From: Paracoccaceae bacterium
Lineage (GTDB): Bacteria; Pseudomonadota; Alphaproteobacteria; Rhodobacterales; Rhodobacteraceae
DNA length: 35,699 nucleotides
Reading direction: 5' to 3'
NCBI GenBank assembly: GCA_902525995.1
Contig: CABZJG010000002.1
Location: 1 to 35,699 of the forward strand
Shown in pieces: positions 1 to 6,628 of the stretch (position 1 is the first letter of the stretch; every line of letters starts with the position of its first letter). The notes under the pieces were generated by a model. That model had not been told where the DNA came from. It saw only the letters and a list, made by a program, of their open reading frames with translations, and did no database searches. Made by a program: the position numbers and the translations under genes.

Positions 1-230
1 CATGGATTGATGGCGTTTTTGATGCGCAAAGCGTCGAAACCCTTCTCGGCGATATTCACTGAGCGGCTAAGCCAAACCAAAGACCCCAATCCAACTTGGC
101 ACGAAATTTGCAACCAAAGCTGTATAGCCGTTATCCCCAGTAGCGCTATCTTTTCCAGTTGCCCGGCGTTTCGGCGCCGGGTAGCTGCCAAAGACGAAGA
201 TTCCCCGCAACCGGGATTATGGCTGTTCAT
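1..230 (-). CDS. Small protein, unknown function, 3' end outside window
   Basis: An open frame begins at ATG 230-228 and runs off the left edge with 76 codons visible and no stop. A purine-rich GGGAAG lies just upstream of the ATG, a fair ribosome binding site. The visible protein starts MNSHNPGCGESSSLAATRRR, has a basic patch, then a hydrophobic stretch (about residues 31-56, IALLGITAIQLWLQ onward) that could be one membrane segment, then a more polar part. It points the same way as repC, about 120 bases downstream of the repC stop, so it may be cotranscribed with it. I do not recognise the family. It could be chance coding, but the site and continuous frame favour a real gene. Confidence 0.4.
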   Translation of the reverse strand, partial: MNSHNPGCGESSSLAATRRRNAGQLEKIALLGITAIQLWLQISCQVGLGSLVWLSRSVNIAEKGFDALRIKNAINP

Positions 231-350
231 TTTTTCTTCCCTGTTGACCTGGGCGCGGCATAGGCTGCGTCCTCTTTTTTTGGACAGCTCGGCCACATCC
301 TGAGATCACAATACGCCCCAAACTCTGCGCTTTTACCCACCATATTTTCC

Positions 351-1598
351 TCACAGCTCTCCCTCTTTCTCTTTTCGCTTTTGCTTTTGATCGAGACCGA
401 TGAGAGATCCGACAAGGTTTAGTCTTCCGGCTTTGTGCTGCCGCGTCATGGCACGCAGCATTCCCCCCGGATTTTGTACAGGATTTGAGTTTCGCGTCAT
501 GTTTGCATCGATGATCAGCAGGCAAATGGCAGTTGTCAGATCTCCCATGGTCTCCACAGCCTCCTGATAGGCTGAACTGTGCACACCGAGGCGATGCAGC
601 TGGTCAATGGAGCCTAGAACGAAGTCCTGTTCGGTAATTTGCGCCTTTGATCCTTGGTAGAACCTGACAGCTTGTTCGAAATCGCTAGAGCCAAAGGATA
701 TCATACGTTCGGGATCAACGATTTCTGTTAGATCTTTCTTGCGCTCCACCTCGGCTTCGCCATACTTATTTTCTAAGCAATTCGTGGACCCTTTAGGGTC
801 CGCGTCAGTAAAATCATTTTCTGATGATTTATCATCAGGCCGCAAAGGGATGTTTTCATTACAGACAGAGATTATATCTTCTTTTTTATCTTGTAATGGT
901 AGGAAGTCTATTTCCGCTCCGCCGGAAGAATCAAAACGTAATTCATCGATTTGTTGCAAACCTATCAACAGGTTTTGCACAGCCTCAAAATGCTCCTCTA
1001 CACTCTCCAGCGTCGGGAAGGCGTCATTCCTACGAGGAAGATCCACAAACACATCTCTGGCAGCGCTCACATCCGCATCATCCGGCATTAAGGTCAGAAG
1101 TTTCATTAGCAGCGTTTTGATGTTCCGCTTCACCGCAGAGCATTTGTATAGCGTCACGCGCCGCGCTTCTTCATGCTCCTGCAGCTGCTCGCGTAGGCGC
1201 AGAAGAGCCGGCACCTTCTCGATGAGCGGCGTAAAGCACATCCCCTGGCGGAAGTGATCACTGACGGATTTGCGCGCCCCATTGGCGCACACGCGCTTTT
1301 CTATGAGACCAAGCTGCTCAAGCTTATATTCATCAAAGCGCACTGCACGCGCGGTCTTGCCCAAGGTATGTGCCAGATCCTGCTGCATCTTCGAGCAGAT
1401 CGGCTCCACATGCGGATTGCCCCAGTCAGACGGACGTGTCGCACGGATCATCGTCAGCAAACTGTTTAAAAGCGAGGCGCTCAGGCCCAGCCTTGATCGT
1501 AAATCGGTTAAGAGCCCCTCAAGGGCGCCGCGGGTCATGCCATCGGGCAACACCGCATAGATGAGTTCATCGCTGTGAACCTGATTTTGTAAGGTCAT
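351..1598 (-). CDS. repC: RepC-like plasmid replication initiator
   Basis: A 415-aa protein resembling RepC, the initiator of alphaproteobacterial repABC plasmids. The N-terminal half carries a winged-helix-like region: RATRPSDW, then QQDLAHTLGKTARAVRFDE and LEQLGLIEKR, followed by ANGARKSVSDHF, which matches the RepC DNA-binding part. A low-complexity acidic linker (about residues 235-290) separates it from a C-terminal domain ending in NPGGMLRAMTRQHKAGRL, a typical RepC tail. Length is close to the usual 400-440 aa. The start at 1598 has a weak GGCGAG site upstream. RepC in this family binds an origin inside its own gene, and the AT-rich linker-coding part here has two palindromes. No repA or repB lies upstream, which is unlike the classical operon. 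Confidence 0.85.
   Translation of the reverse strand: MTLQNQVHSDELIYAVLPDGMTRGALEGLLTDLRSRLGLSASLLNSLLTMIRATRPSDWGNPHVEPICSKMQQDLAHTLGKTARAVRFDEYKLEQLGLIEKRVCANGARKSVSDHFRQGMCFTPLIEKVPALLRLREQLQEHEEARRVTLYKCSAVKRNIKTLLMKLLTLMPDDADVSAARDVFVDLPRRNDAFPTLESVEEHFEAVQNLLIGLQQIDELRFDSSGGAEIDFLPLQDKKEDIISVCNENIPLRPDDKSSENDFTDADPKGSTNCLENKYGEAEVERKKDLTEIVDPERMISFGSSDFEQAVRFYQGSKAQITEQDFVLGSIDQLHRLGVHSSAYQEAVETMGDLTTAICLLIIDANMTRNSNPVQNPGGMLRAMTRQHKAGRLNLVGSLIGLDQKQKRKEKEGEL
786..801. repeat. Palindrome 1 in repC
   Basis: GGACCCTTTAGGGTCC has 7-bp arms around a central TT. It sits in the coding sequence for the RepC linker, where protein constraint is low, so it may be kept for DNA function, such as RepC binding. 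Confidence 0.6.
821..838. repeat. Palindrome 2 in repC
   Basis: CTGATGATTTATCATCAG has perfect 8-bp arms around a central TT, 35 bases from palindrome 1 (start to start). Same layout, different arm sequence. Confidence 0.6.
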
Positions 1599-1644
1599 TT
1601 TCTGCTCGCCTTTTTTTATGGTTAAGGCAGGGCACCATCAGGCT

Positions 1645-1676
1645 ACAAAAAATTATGCGCACAAATGCGTTTTTTA
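1645..1676 (+). terminator. Terminator-like hairpin near repC start
   Basis: GCGCA (1657-1661), loop, TGCGT (1666-1670), then a run of T to 1675. An A-run precedes it, so it could work in both directions. The stem is only 5 bp including one G-T pair, so it is a weak candidate. It would suit the 3' end of a short antisense RNA to the repC leader. Confidence 0.35.
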
Positions 1677-1760
1677 GTTGCGTTCTGAGGCAGAGGCTGA
1701 TAAAAACAGAGTTAACGAATTATCGAACTCATAAGGATTGCCGTCCTTTGTTCTTAAAAG

Positions 1761-1796
1761 CCCCCCGTTAGGTTTACCCTGCGGGGTTTTGCTTTT
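1761..1796 (+). terminator. Terminator-like hairpin, GC stem with T-run
   Basis: CCCCG pairs with CGGGG, then AGG with CCT inside a small internal loop, followed by TTTTGCTTTT. An A-run on the left makes it possibly bidirectional. On the plus strand it could end an antisense RNA against repC. On the minus strand it would lie in the repC leader and could attenuate it. Confidence 0.5.
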
Positions 1797-2097
1797 CTGG
1801 GGGTTAGGTCTCCTTTTCTGGTTGGTGGTTAGAATCGGGGCGGAATCGGCTCCGCAGCCTCATCATACTATATGCTGTGGTCTTCGCATAGGCTATGACT
1901 GCATTTTGCGACACTGCCTAAATCTTGTTTTTAACGCCAAAGCGCAACGATCTGGCGCTGAATTCAGGTGGAGTTTTTCCTTTTCCAACTCGCTCTCTGA
2001 TTGATCACATAGCAGGAACAAAAGATTTTGGCTATTATTTTTCATGTTTTTCTAAACTTTTTTCTCAAAATTTCTGTTTATAAACCAAAAAAATGGA

Positions 2098-2125
2098 TTC
2101 AAAACAAAGGCTTAGAGTGTAAACT
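2098..2125 (+). promoter_or_regulatory. Candidate promoter of the XRE gene
   Basis: TTCAAA, 16-base spacer, TAAACT: 4 of 6 matches at each box. The predicted transcript would start about 17 bases before the TTG start codon. The -10 box overlaps the left arm of the inverted repeat at 2119-2147. Weak on its own. Confidence 0.3.
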
Positions 2126-2147
2126 GAATCCCAAATAAGGGGTTTAC
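2119..2147. promoter_or_regulatory. Inverted repeat, possible autoregulatory operator
   Basis: GTAAAC (2119-2124) and GTTTAC (2142-2147) are perfect inverted arms 17 bases apart, directly before the XRE gene and overlapping its candidate -10 box. XRE regulators often bind such sites at their own promoter. The AAGGGG ribosome binding site lies inside the repeat. Confidence 0.35.
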
Positions 2148-2148
2148 T

Positions 2149-2847
2149 TTGACATCTGAATTACCAGAAAGCGCTAAAAGTATTGGCGATATCATGAAGA
2201 AAATGCGTAAAGAGCGCAAGATTCCGATGCGTGAACTAGCAGAAATAACAGGTATGTCCCATGGTCATTTGACAATGATCGAAAACGGCAAATCAAGCTG
2301 CACTTTAAGAAGTTTAGAAAAAATCGCGGCTGCACTTGGGACAAGCGCAGCGGCCTTACTCTCAGCTGCGTCAAGGGCTGAGGCACCAGACACCGAATAT
2401 CTCAAACAAATAGTAGCGTCGAACCTACGCCAGGCGCGCGAAGGCAGATGTCTATCACGCCGACAGCTTGCAGAACCTATTGGTTTTATTCCACAATATA
2501 TAGGAACAACCGAACTCGCCAAGCGATTACCGAATGTTAGAAACATTGTAAGGCTCGCGCAAGGTTTGCAAATTCAACCCTCTGAACTACTCAAGGAAAC
2601 CTTCGATCCAAACTGCCTAGAGGCTCCGCGTGTTTATGAGCATATCACCCTAGAAATCTTAGCGGCTCGCCTAAAACAAGGACGTCACGAACAGTGCCTG
2701 ACGAGAAAAGAAGTAGGCGTGGGAACAAGTATTTCTGACACTATACTTTATTTATTGGAAAGCGGAAAAAGTTGGTCAACCGTTCCAAAGCTAATGTCTA
2801 TTTGCAATTACTATGGCTGTCCTGCCTCTAAATTTCTTGATCTATAA
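2149..2847 (+). CDS. Triple HTH_XRE-domain regulator
   Basis: A 232-aa protein built of three successive helix-turn-helix units of the XRE/Cro type. Unit 1 (about residues 12-68) is the clearest: MRELAEITGMSHGHLTMIEN with a following SLEKIAAALGTSAAALLS. Unit 2 (about 80-146) has SRRQLAEPIGFIPQYIGTTE and NIVRLAQGLQIQPSELLK. Unit 3 (about 162-230) has TRKEVGVGTSISDTILYLLE and MSICNYYGCPASKFLDL. There is no obvious ligand or oligomerisation domain. The TTG start at 2149 is favoured by AAGGGG seven bases upstream; ATG 2194 would cut into unit 1. The gene is more AT-rich than its neighbours. It lies just before the pilus operon and may control it, itself, or replication; this is inferred from position only. 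Confidence 0.8.
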   Translation: MTSELPESAKSIGDIMKKMRKERKIPMRELAEITGMSHGHLTMIENGKSSCTLRSLEKIAAALGTSAAALLSAASRAEAPDTEYLKQIVASNLRQAREGRCLSRRQLAEPIGFIPQYIGTTELAKRLPNVRNIVRLAQGLQIQPSELLKETFDPNCLEAPRVYEHITLEILAARLKQGRHEQCLTRKEVGVGTSISDTILYLLESGKSWSTVPKLMSICNYYGCPASKFLDL

Positions 2848-2854
2848 ATTTTTA

Positions 2855-2882
2855 TTGACTTTATTTGGAATCGTTTTAATGT
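2855..2882 (+). promoter_or_regulatory. Candidate promoter of pilus operon
   Basis: TTGACT (2855-2860), 16-base spacer, TAATGT (2877-2882). The -35 box matches the sigma-70 consensus at 5 of 6 places. It begins 8 bases after the regulator's stop codon and faces the pilus genes. Confidence 0.45.
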
Positions 2883-2980
2883 GTTACTATGTGCTACCCT
2901 TTCATCATACCCCTCCCCAAAGCTTCGACCTCTAAAAACCGGGCCTATATTTTGATGAAGCCGCCAAAAAAGAGATTGCG

Positions 2981-2998
2981 AGAGCGCTACAGCGCTCT
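2981..2998. promoter_or_regulatory. Perfect 18-bp dyad, possible operator
   Basis: AGAGCGCTACAGCGCTCT has 8-bp perfect arms around AC. The two-base centre is too short for an RNA hairpin loop without breaking pairs, so a protein-binding DNA site is more likely. It lies about 100 bases downstream of the candidate promoter. Confidence 0.45.
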
Positions 2999-3040
2999 GC
3001 GATCCGGGCGTCTTGAGCGCACATATCAAGATTGCTCGGT

Positions 3041-3070
3041 GGGGAGGCTATGCAACAGCCTGGCCTCCCC
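3041..3070 (+). promoter_or_regulatory. Strong hairpin in pilus operon leader
   Basis: GGGGAGGC (3041-3048) pairs perfectly with GCCTCCCC (3063-3070); an alternative inner pairing AGGCT/AGCCT is also possible. No T-run follows, so it is not a standard terminator. It may be a leader structure affecting mRNA stability or translation. Confidence 0.4.
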
Positions 3071-3113
3071 TGAAACAGCTAATAAGTCTTTCAATCAAAA
3101 AAGGACCCCAGCA

Positions 3114-3203
3114 ATGAATCGTACAGAAAAGCAGGCAATCCTGATCATGTAGGTCCTCATCGCGGCCGCCTCAGCTGTCTTGACTTTAACTTTAGGAGTT
3201 TAA
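3114..3203 (+). pseudogene. Tiny membrane ORF with in-frame amber codon
   Basis: ATG at 3114 follows AAGGA with suitable spacing. The frame reads MNRTEKQAILIM, then TAG (3150-3152), then VLIAAASAVLTLTLGV and TAA. Read through, this is a 29-codon single-span membrane peptide with a basic N-terminus, and the amber falls in the middle of the hydrophobic segment. It may be a broken small gene, a regulated readthrough, or two chance pieces. Confidence 0.35.
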
Positions 3204-3226
3204 TTTAACATAATTGTAGGGATGCA

Positions 3227-3952
3227 ATGATAGGAATTAAGGAACCAATTTGGCGGCTTGGTCCCGCAAAATACATGGCTGTGTACTTGGTTTTGCTTAC
3301 TACCCCGACCCTTGCCCAAGAAATCCGCTGTCCCGATTGGGAATATCTTGTCGCAAAATACGAAGGCCGCGCGGCACTTCGCTCGGTTGCACCCTCTGCT
3401 AACTTTGACGAGCTGATCGGCAGACCTGCCGCGCAACCGGCCTCTGCTACAGTGCCAAAGACGCCCTTGGCAGCCACCAAGCAACCCCTGAGCACCCAAG
3501 CCACCCAATGCACATATAGCGTAAAGAAGGGAGATACGCTCTCCTCTATTGCGCTCAAAAACCTTGGCAGTCAAAATCGCTGGCGGCAGATATTAAGTCT
3601 CAACACATCAACACTTCCGAATGAAAACTCTCTGCGTGTTGGCCAGAGCATCAGGCTTCCGTGCGAGGGTCAACCTCTAAGCGCCACTGCCGCGCCCAAA
3701 GCTGCGCCAATCCCAGTGTGGACCGCCAAAAAGGGCGAACGTCTGACGGATATTTTAAAGCGCTGGTCTGCCCGTGCCGGCTACCAGCTCATCATAGAAA
3801 CCAAAGATGACTGGATTATTGCAAGCCCTGTGTCCATCGAAGGTGCGTTTCGCCCGGCAGTTAAAGAGCTGATCAAGGGGTTGGCCACATCAGGCTCTAA
3901 TCCGCCTGTAAGGATATTTTCAAACAACACTTTGAAGTTAGGTAATTCATGA
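3227..3952 (+). CDS. pilL: LysM/TcpQ-domain pilus protein (PilL-like)
   Basis: A 241-aa exported protein opening the pilus operon. A hydrophobic stretch (MAVYLVLLTTPTLAQ, ending near residue 32) looks like a signal peptide. A LysM peptidoglycan-binding domain follows (about 95-144; YSVKKGDTLSSIA, then LRVGQSIRLPC). The C-terminal part (about 160-238; WTAKKGERLTDILKRWSARA, then DWIIASPVSIEGAF) matches the TcpQ/PilL C-terminal domain, which in type IVb pili works with the secretin at the outer membrane. The LysM domain suggests anchoring to the cell wall. R64 PilL is larger and a lipoprotein; this one has no lipobox. It overlaps pilN by four bases (ATGA), so translation is probably coupled. The ATG at 3227 is the first usable start. 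Confidence 0.75.
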   Translation: MIGIKEPIWRLGPAKYMAVYLVLLTTPTLAQEIRCPDWEYLVAKYEGRAALRSVAPSANFDELIGRPAAQPASATVPKTPLAATKQPLSTQATQCTYSVKKGDTLSSIALKNLGSQNRWRQILSLNTSTLPNENSLRVGQSIRLPCEGQPLSATAAPKAAPIPVWTAKKGERLTDILKRWSARAGYQLIIETKDDWIIASPVSIEGAFRPAVKELIKGLATSGSNPPVRIFSNNTLKLGNS

Positions 3953-5415
3953 ATAGATTGGCCTACATTTTTCCCCTTGGTTTCAGCGTGGTTTTGTGCG
4001 GCTGCGCGGCCACAAATGTTGCGGAGCGCGAAATCACCGCAGGTAAAAAACTCACAGCTGCTGCGCGCGCAGAGATGGCCGCCATTCAGCGCGGCGAAGT
4101 CATTGAGGTGAACAAGCCATATTACGGCCATCAGGTGAAGGTGGAGCGCGGCTCGCAGCGCGGCAAGCCTTTGCCAAAAAGCGTTGAGGGGGCCAACAGC
4201 ACCAGCTTCAATTTCACGGGCGATATTCACAAGTTTGCTGCAAACGTAAAAGACCAAACTGGTATACCTGTGTCCATTGCCGCACGCTTCACCGACCTTG
4301 ATGGCAACGTCATTTCCATGCCCATTTCCACATTGCTTTCGTTGAACTCAAAAGGCGCTCTGTCGAAGGCATTGGACATTGTGGGATCGAGAACCGATAC
4401 GGATTGGTCCTTTGATGGATCTACAATTGTGTTCACCCGCATGACGAATAGATCCTACGCACTTTCGATCCCCACGGGCAAAGTATCGTTTTCAAAAGCC
4501 TCATCCGGGCTAAGCGGCAGTGGGTCATCGCCCATATCGATCACCCGCTCTGGAGAGCTTGATGCATGGAGTTCATTGACAACGCGGCTTGCCAATGTGG
4601 TCACGCCGCCCTCTCAAGCAATGCTGGACCAACAATCTGCCACATTAACAGTCTTTGGCCCGCCTTCCGTTCACGCCAAGGTAAAGGCGACCATCGATGA
4701 GATGAACGCGCTTTATGCGCAAAAAATAGGGATTGAGGTGGCTGCATTTTTTGTGGAAACATCCAAAGTCGATGATTTTGCAGCTTCTATCTCTGCACTT
4801 TCAGGCACAAATTCTTTCACCGGCCTAGCGCAAGCGATCTCGGGAAATGGTGTGGCAACCATCGCAGGCGGCGGCAACAGTTTCAATTTCCGCGCAATAT
4901 CACGCGATGCGTCTGTTTTTGATTTTGTCCAAGGCTCAAGCACATCGCAAAGCGGCGTATGGGCCCCTATTAAAATAGAAACCACCACCAATTATGTGGC
5001 AAACGCGGTGACGACAACGCAGGACGGTGTGAGCAGCACCAGTTTGCAAACCGCCTCTGTCGGAGAAGGGCTTTCCATTCATGCGCTTCCGCGCATTCTG
5101 GATGGCAACAAAATCCAACTGCATCTGACAGTGGTGCAACGCACTCTCACTGATCTGGATGAATTCACCACAAGCACCTCCAGTGTTCAACTGCCCAAAA
5201 TAGATGCCCGAGAAATTCAATCAGATGTCATTCTGGCCTCAGGCGAAACATTACTGCTCGCAGGTTACGAGCAGGACAAATATAAAAAATCCTCCTCTGG
5301 ACCCGGATCACCACTGGCATGGATTGCCGGGGGTAGCAAAGACGCCGAAGCTAAGAACATCCGTATGATTTTAATGGTCCGCCCCTCCATCCTTGCCACA
5401 AGTGGAAGGCCATAA
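3949..5415 (+). CDS. pilN: PilN-type lipoprotein secretin
   Basis: A 488-aa outer-membrane secretin of the type IVb pilus, forming the ring through which the pilus passes. The N-terminus is a lipoprotein signal with lipobox LCGC, lipidated Cys at residue 19. The middle (about 75-270) has N-domain-like segments, including FNFTGDIHKFAANVKDQTGI and VTPPSQAMLDQQSATLTVFG. The C-terminal half is the secretin domain, with GEGLSIHALPRILDGNKIQL, LPKIDAREIQSDVILASGET and a final NIRMILMVRPSI, as in PilN/BfpB proteins. Length is close to known PilN (about 500-560 aa). It is coupled to the PilL-like gene in front, and a GGAAGG near its 3' end serves pilO. Confidence 0.88.
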   Translation: MNRLAYIFPLGFSVVLCGCAATNVAEREITAGKKLTAAARAEMAAIQRGEVIEVNKPYYGHQVKVERGSQRGKPLPKSVEGANSTSFNFTGDIHKFAANVKDQTGIPVSIAARFTDLDGNVISMPISTLLSLNSKGALSKALDIVGSRTDTDWSFDGSTIVFTRMTNRSYALSIPTGKVSFSKASSGLSGSGSSPISITRSGELDAWSSLTTRLANVVTPPSQAMLDQQSATLTVFGPPSVHAKVKATIDEMNALYAQKIGIEVAAFFVETSKVDDFAASISALSGTNSFTGLAQAISGNGVATIAGGGNSFNFRAISRDASVFDFVQGSSTSQSGVWAPIKIETTTNYVANAVTTTQDGVSSTSLQTASVGEGLSIHALPRILDGNKIQLHLTVVQRTLTDLDEFTTSTSSVQLPKIDAREIQSDVILASGETLLLAGYEQDKYKKSSSGPGSPLAWIAGGSKDAEAKNIRMILMVRPSILATSGRP

Positions 5416-5416
5416 G

Positions 5417-6628
5417 ATGCAGCGCGCGTATATATTCAAAGCAGAGTTTGCAAGCGGTGCCATAAAAGCCGTTGTGGGGGGGCTTTGGTCCAGCCGCAAG
5501 AGTTTTAAAAACAGCCCTATAAGCAGCTCACGACAAAAGAAGTGGGTTTTTGGCGCGCATGTGTTCAAAGCGCATGGAAAGTTTTCCAAGGGCGCAGTGC
5601 CTCTTTTCGGCATCGTCAAAAACAATCTGCCCAAGGAACTGCACGGGTCTGATGGGATTGTAACATTAAAGTGCGACCATTTGCTGGCATCGCATGCGTT
5701 TGTCAAAGGCCAGCCGGTGCGCGGATTAGAAACACTCCACACCAGCCTTGAGGACTACATAGACTGGCTAAGCGCGCAGCTGATTGGACCTGTGTATTGC
5801 CCTGCTGACGTTGCCCCAGAGGTGGACGGCTTAGACGGTAAATCCGCTGTGATATGGGATATACATTCGTGCGATGTCGGCTCAAAGCTGCCCCCCAAAC
5901 AGCGATCCTATTTTGTGAGCACCAAAGAAGCACTTGCTGGCATGACGGCTCTCGCCGCCGGTCTTCTGGCCTGGCCGTTTATGGGCGCGGCTCTGGCGTT
6001 GGTTTTTGCAGAAAAAATACCCCCGCCGCTGCCGCTTGAGTTTACCCAACGCGACACCGGTGCCTTTTTGCAAAACTGCTATGAAGAGGTCAGCAAGGCA
6101 GGCCCGCGCACCTACGGCTTTGAGGTTGTCGAGCGCGGCTGCATTGATGATGGCGCGGCACTCTTTCCCGAACTCGGGCAAGATAAATGGCTCGCAGTCC
6201 AGATTTCAAAGCCAACAGGAAAGGTGCATGCGCATCTGGGCGCGCAGCTGTCGCGGCAGGCTTTTGAGAATTGGCCTCACCAAAAATCTATCAGCGACGA
6301 AAAAATCACAAGCGGCGTGATCTTTGACAGCACATATCTGCCTTCAACCGAATTGCCGCCGGCCAGCGCCATTGAGGCGGATATCCAGAACGCCCTTTTT
6401 GCCATTACTAAAAGCGTAAGTGGGGATCTTAGAAAGGGCGGGCGCAACTTTGTGCTGGAGACATCGCTCGAAGATGCAGTGCGCCGCTTGAGCGAAATCC
6501 CAAATATTCAAGTCAGCAGCCTTATTGAGAAGAAAACCGGCTCCAGCACATCTGTTGCTGTCACATTAAAGCTCAATGCGCCCATTGCACAATTTGCAAG
6601 CGCAAAGATTGGAGAAGCCTCCAAATGA
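5417..6628 (+). CDS. pilO: PilO-type pilus assembly protein
   Basis: A 403-aa protein placed directly after the secretin and resembling PilO of type IVb (PilO2) systems. The N-terminal half is soluble, beginning MQRAYIFKAEFASGAIKAV with KQKKWVFGAHVFK-like content and a Cys-containing middle. One membrane segment lies at about 172-195 (ALAGMTALAAGLLAWPFMGA), and the rest is predicted periplasmic. PilO links cytoplasmic ATPase and outer-membrane secretin parts in related systems. The ATG at 5417 is chosen because GGAAGG (5404-5409) stands eight bases before it; a longer frame from 5393 would lack a site. The assignment rests on order, size and topology more than on a sharp motif. Confidence 0.65.
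   Translation: MQRAYIFKAEFASGAIKAVVGGLWSSRKSFKNSPISSSRQKKWVFGAHVFKAHGKFSKGAVPLFGIVKNNLPKELHGSDGIVTLKCDHLLASHAFVKGQPVRGLETLHTSLEDYIDWLSAQLIGPVYCPADVAPEVDGLDGKSAVIWDIHSCDVGSKLPPKQRSYFVSTKEALAGMTALAAGLLAWPFMGAALALVFAEKIPPPLPLEFTQRDTGAFLQNCYEEVSKAGPRTYGFEVVERGCIDDGAALFPELGQDKWLAVQISKPTGKVHAHLGAQLSRQAFENWPHQKSISDEKITSGVIFDSTYLPSTELPPASAIEADIQNALFAITKSVSGDLRKGGRNFVLETSLEDAVRRLSEIPNIQVSSLIEKKTGSSTSVAVTLKLNAPIAQFASAKIGEASK

Larger units (their letters stand above)
760..900. other. Candidate replication origin inside repC
   Basis: This AT-rich block codes for the RepC linker and contains two near-perfect palindromes within 55 bases, both centred on TT. In repABC plasmids the origin is generally placed inside repC, in an AT-rich part of the gene. 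Assigning it here is inference from composition, palindromes and that precedent. Confidence 0.35.
1599..2148. other. Gene-free region upstream of repC and the XRE gene
   Basis: About 550 bases with no convincing gene. It separates divergent repC (minus) from the XRE regulator (plus). It holds two terminator-like hairpins (1645-1676 and 1761-1796) and the promoter/operator candidate of the regulator at its right end. In repABC plasmids a short counter-transcribed RNA, antisense to the repC leader, controls RepC synthesis. A plus-strand RNA ending at one of the two hairpins would fit that role, but I could not identify a convincing promoter. Short open frames in the stretch (for example from a TTG at 1738) run across the hairpin and show no family features. 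Confidence 0.5.
2848..3226. other. Long leader upstream of pilus operon
   Basis: 379 bases between the regulator and the first pilus gene. It contains a candidate promoter (2855-2882), a perfect dyad (2981-2998), a strong hairpin (3041-3070) and a tiny interrupted membrane ORF (3114-3203). If the promoter is right, the pilus mRNA carries a leader of over 300 bases. A frame at 2889-3152 has no protein-like features. Confidence 0.5.

Noticed and set aside
162..181. Hairpin CCCGGCG/CGCCGGG near left edge as terminator
   Set aside because: It is inside the partial minus-strand gene and no T-run follows on either strand.
1738..2004. An 88-aa frame in the gene-free region
   Set aside because: It starts with TTG without a site, runs across a terminator-like hairpin and shows no recognisable protein features.
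3041..3070. Hairpin as a rho-independent terminator
   Set aside because: No T-run follows on either strand, so it is listed as a leader structure instead.
2889..3152. An 87-aa frame in the pilus leader
   Set aside because: It crosses the dyad and hairpin, has no site at its start and no protein-like features.
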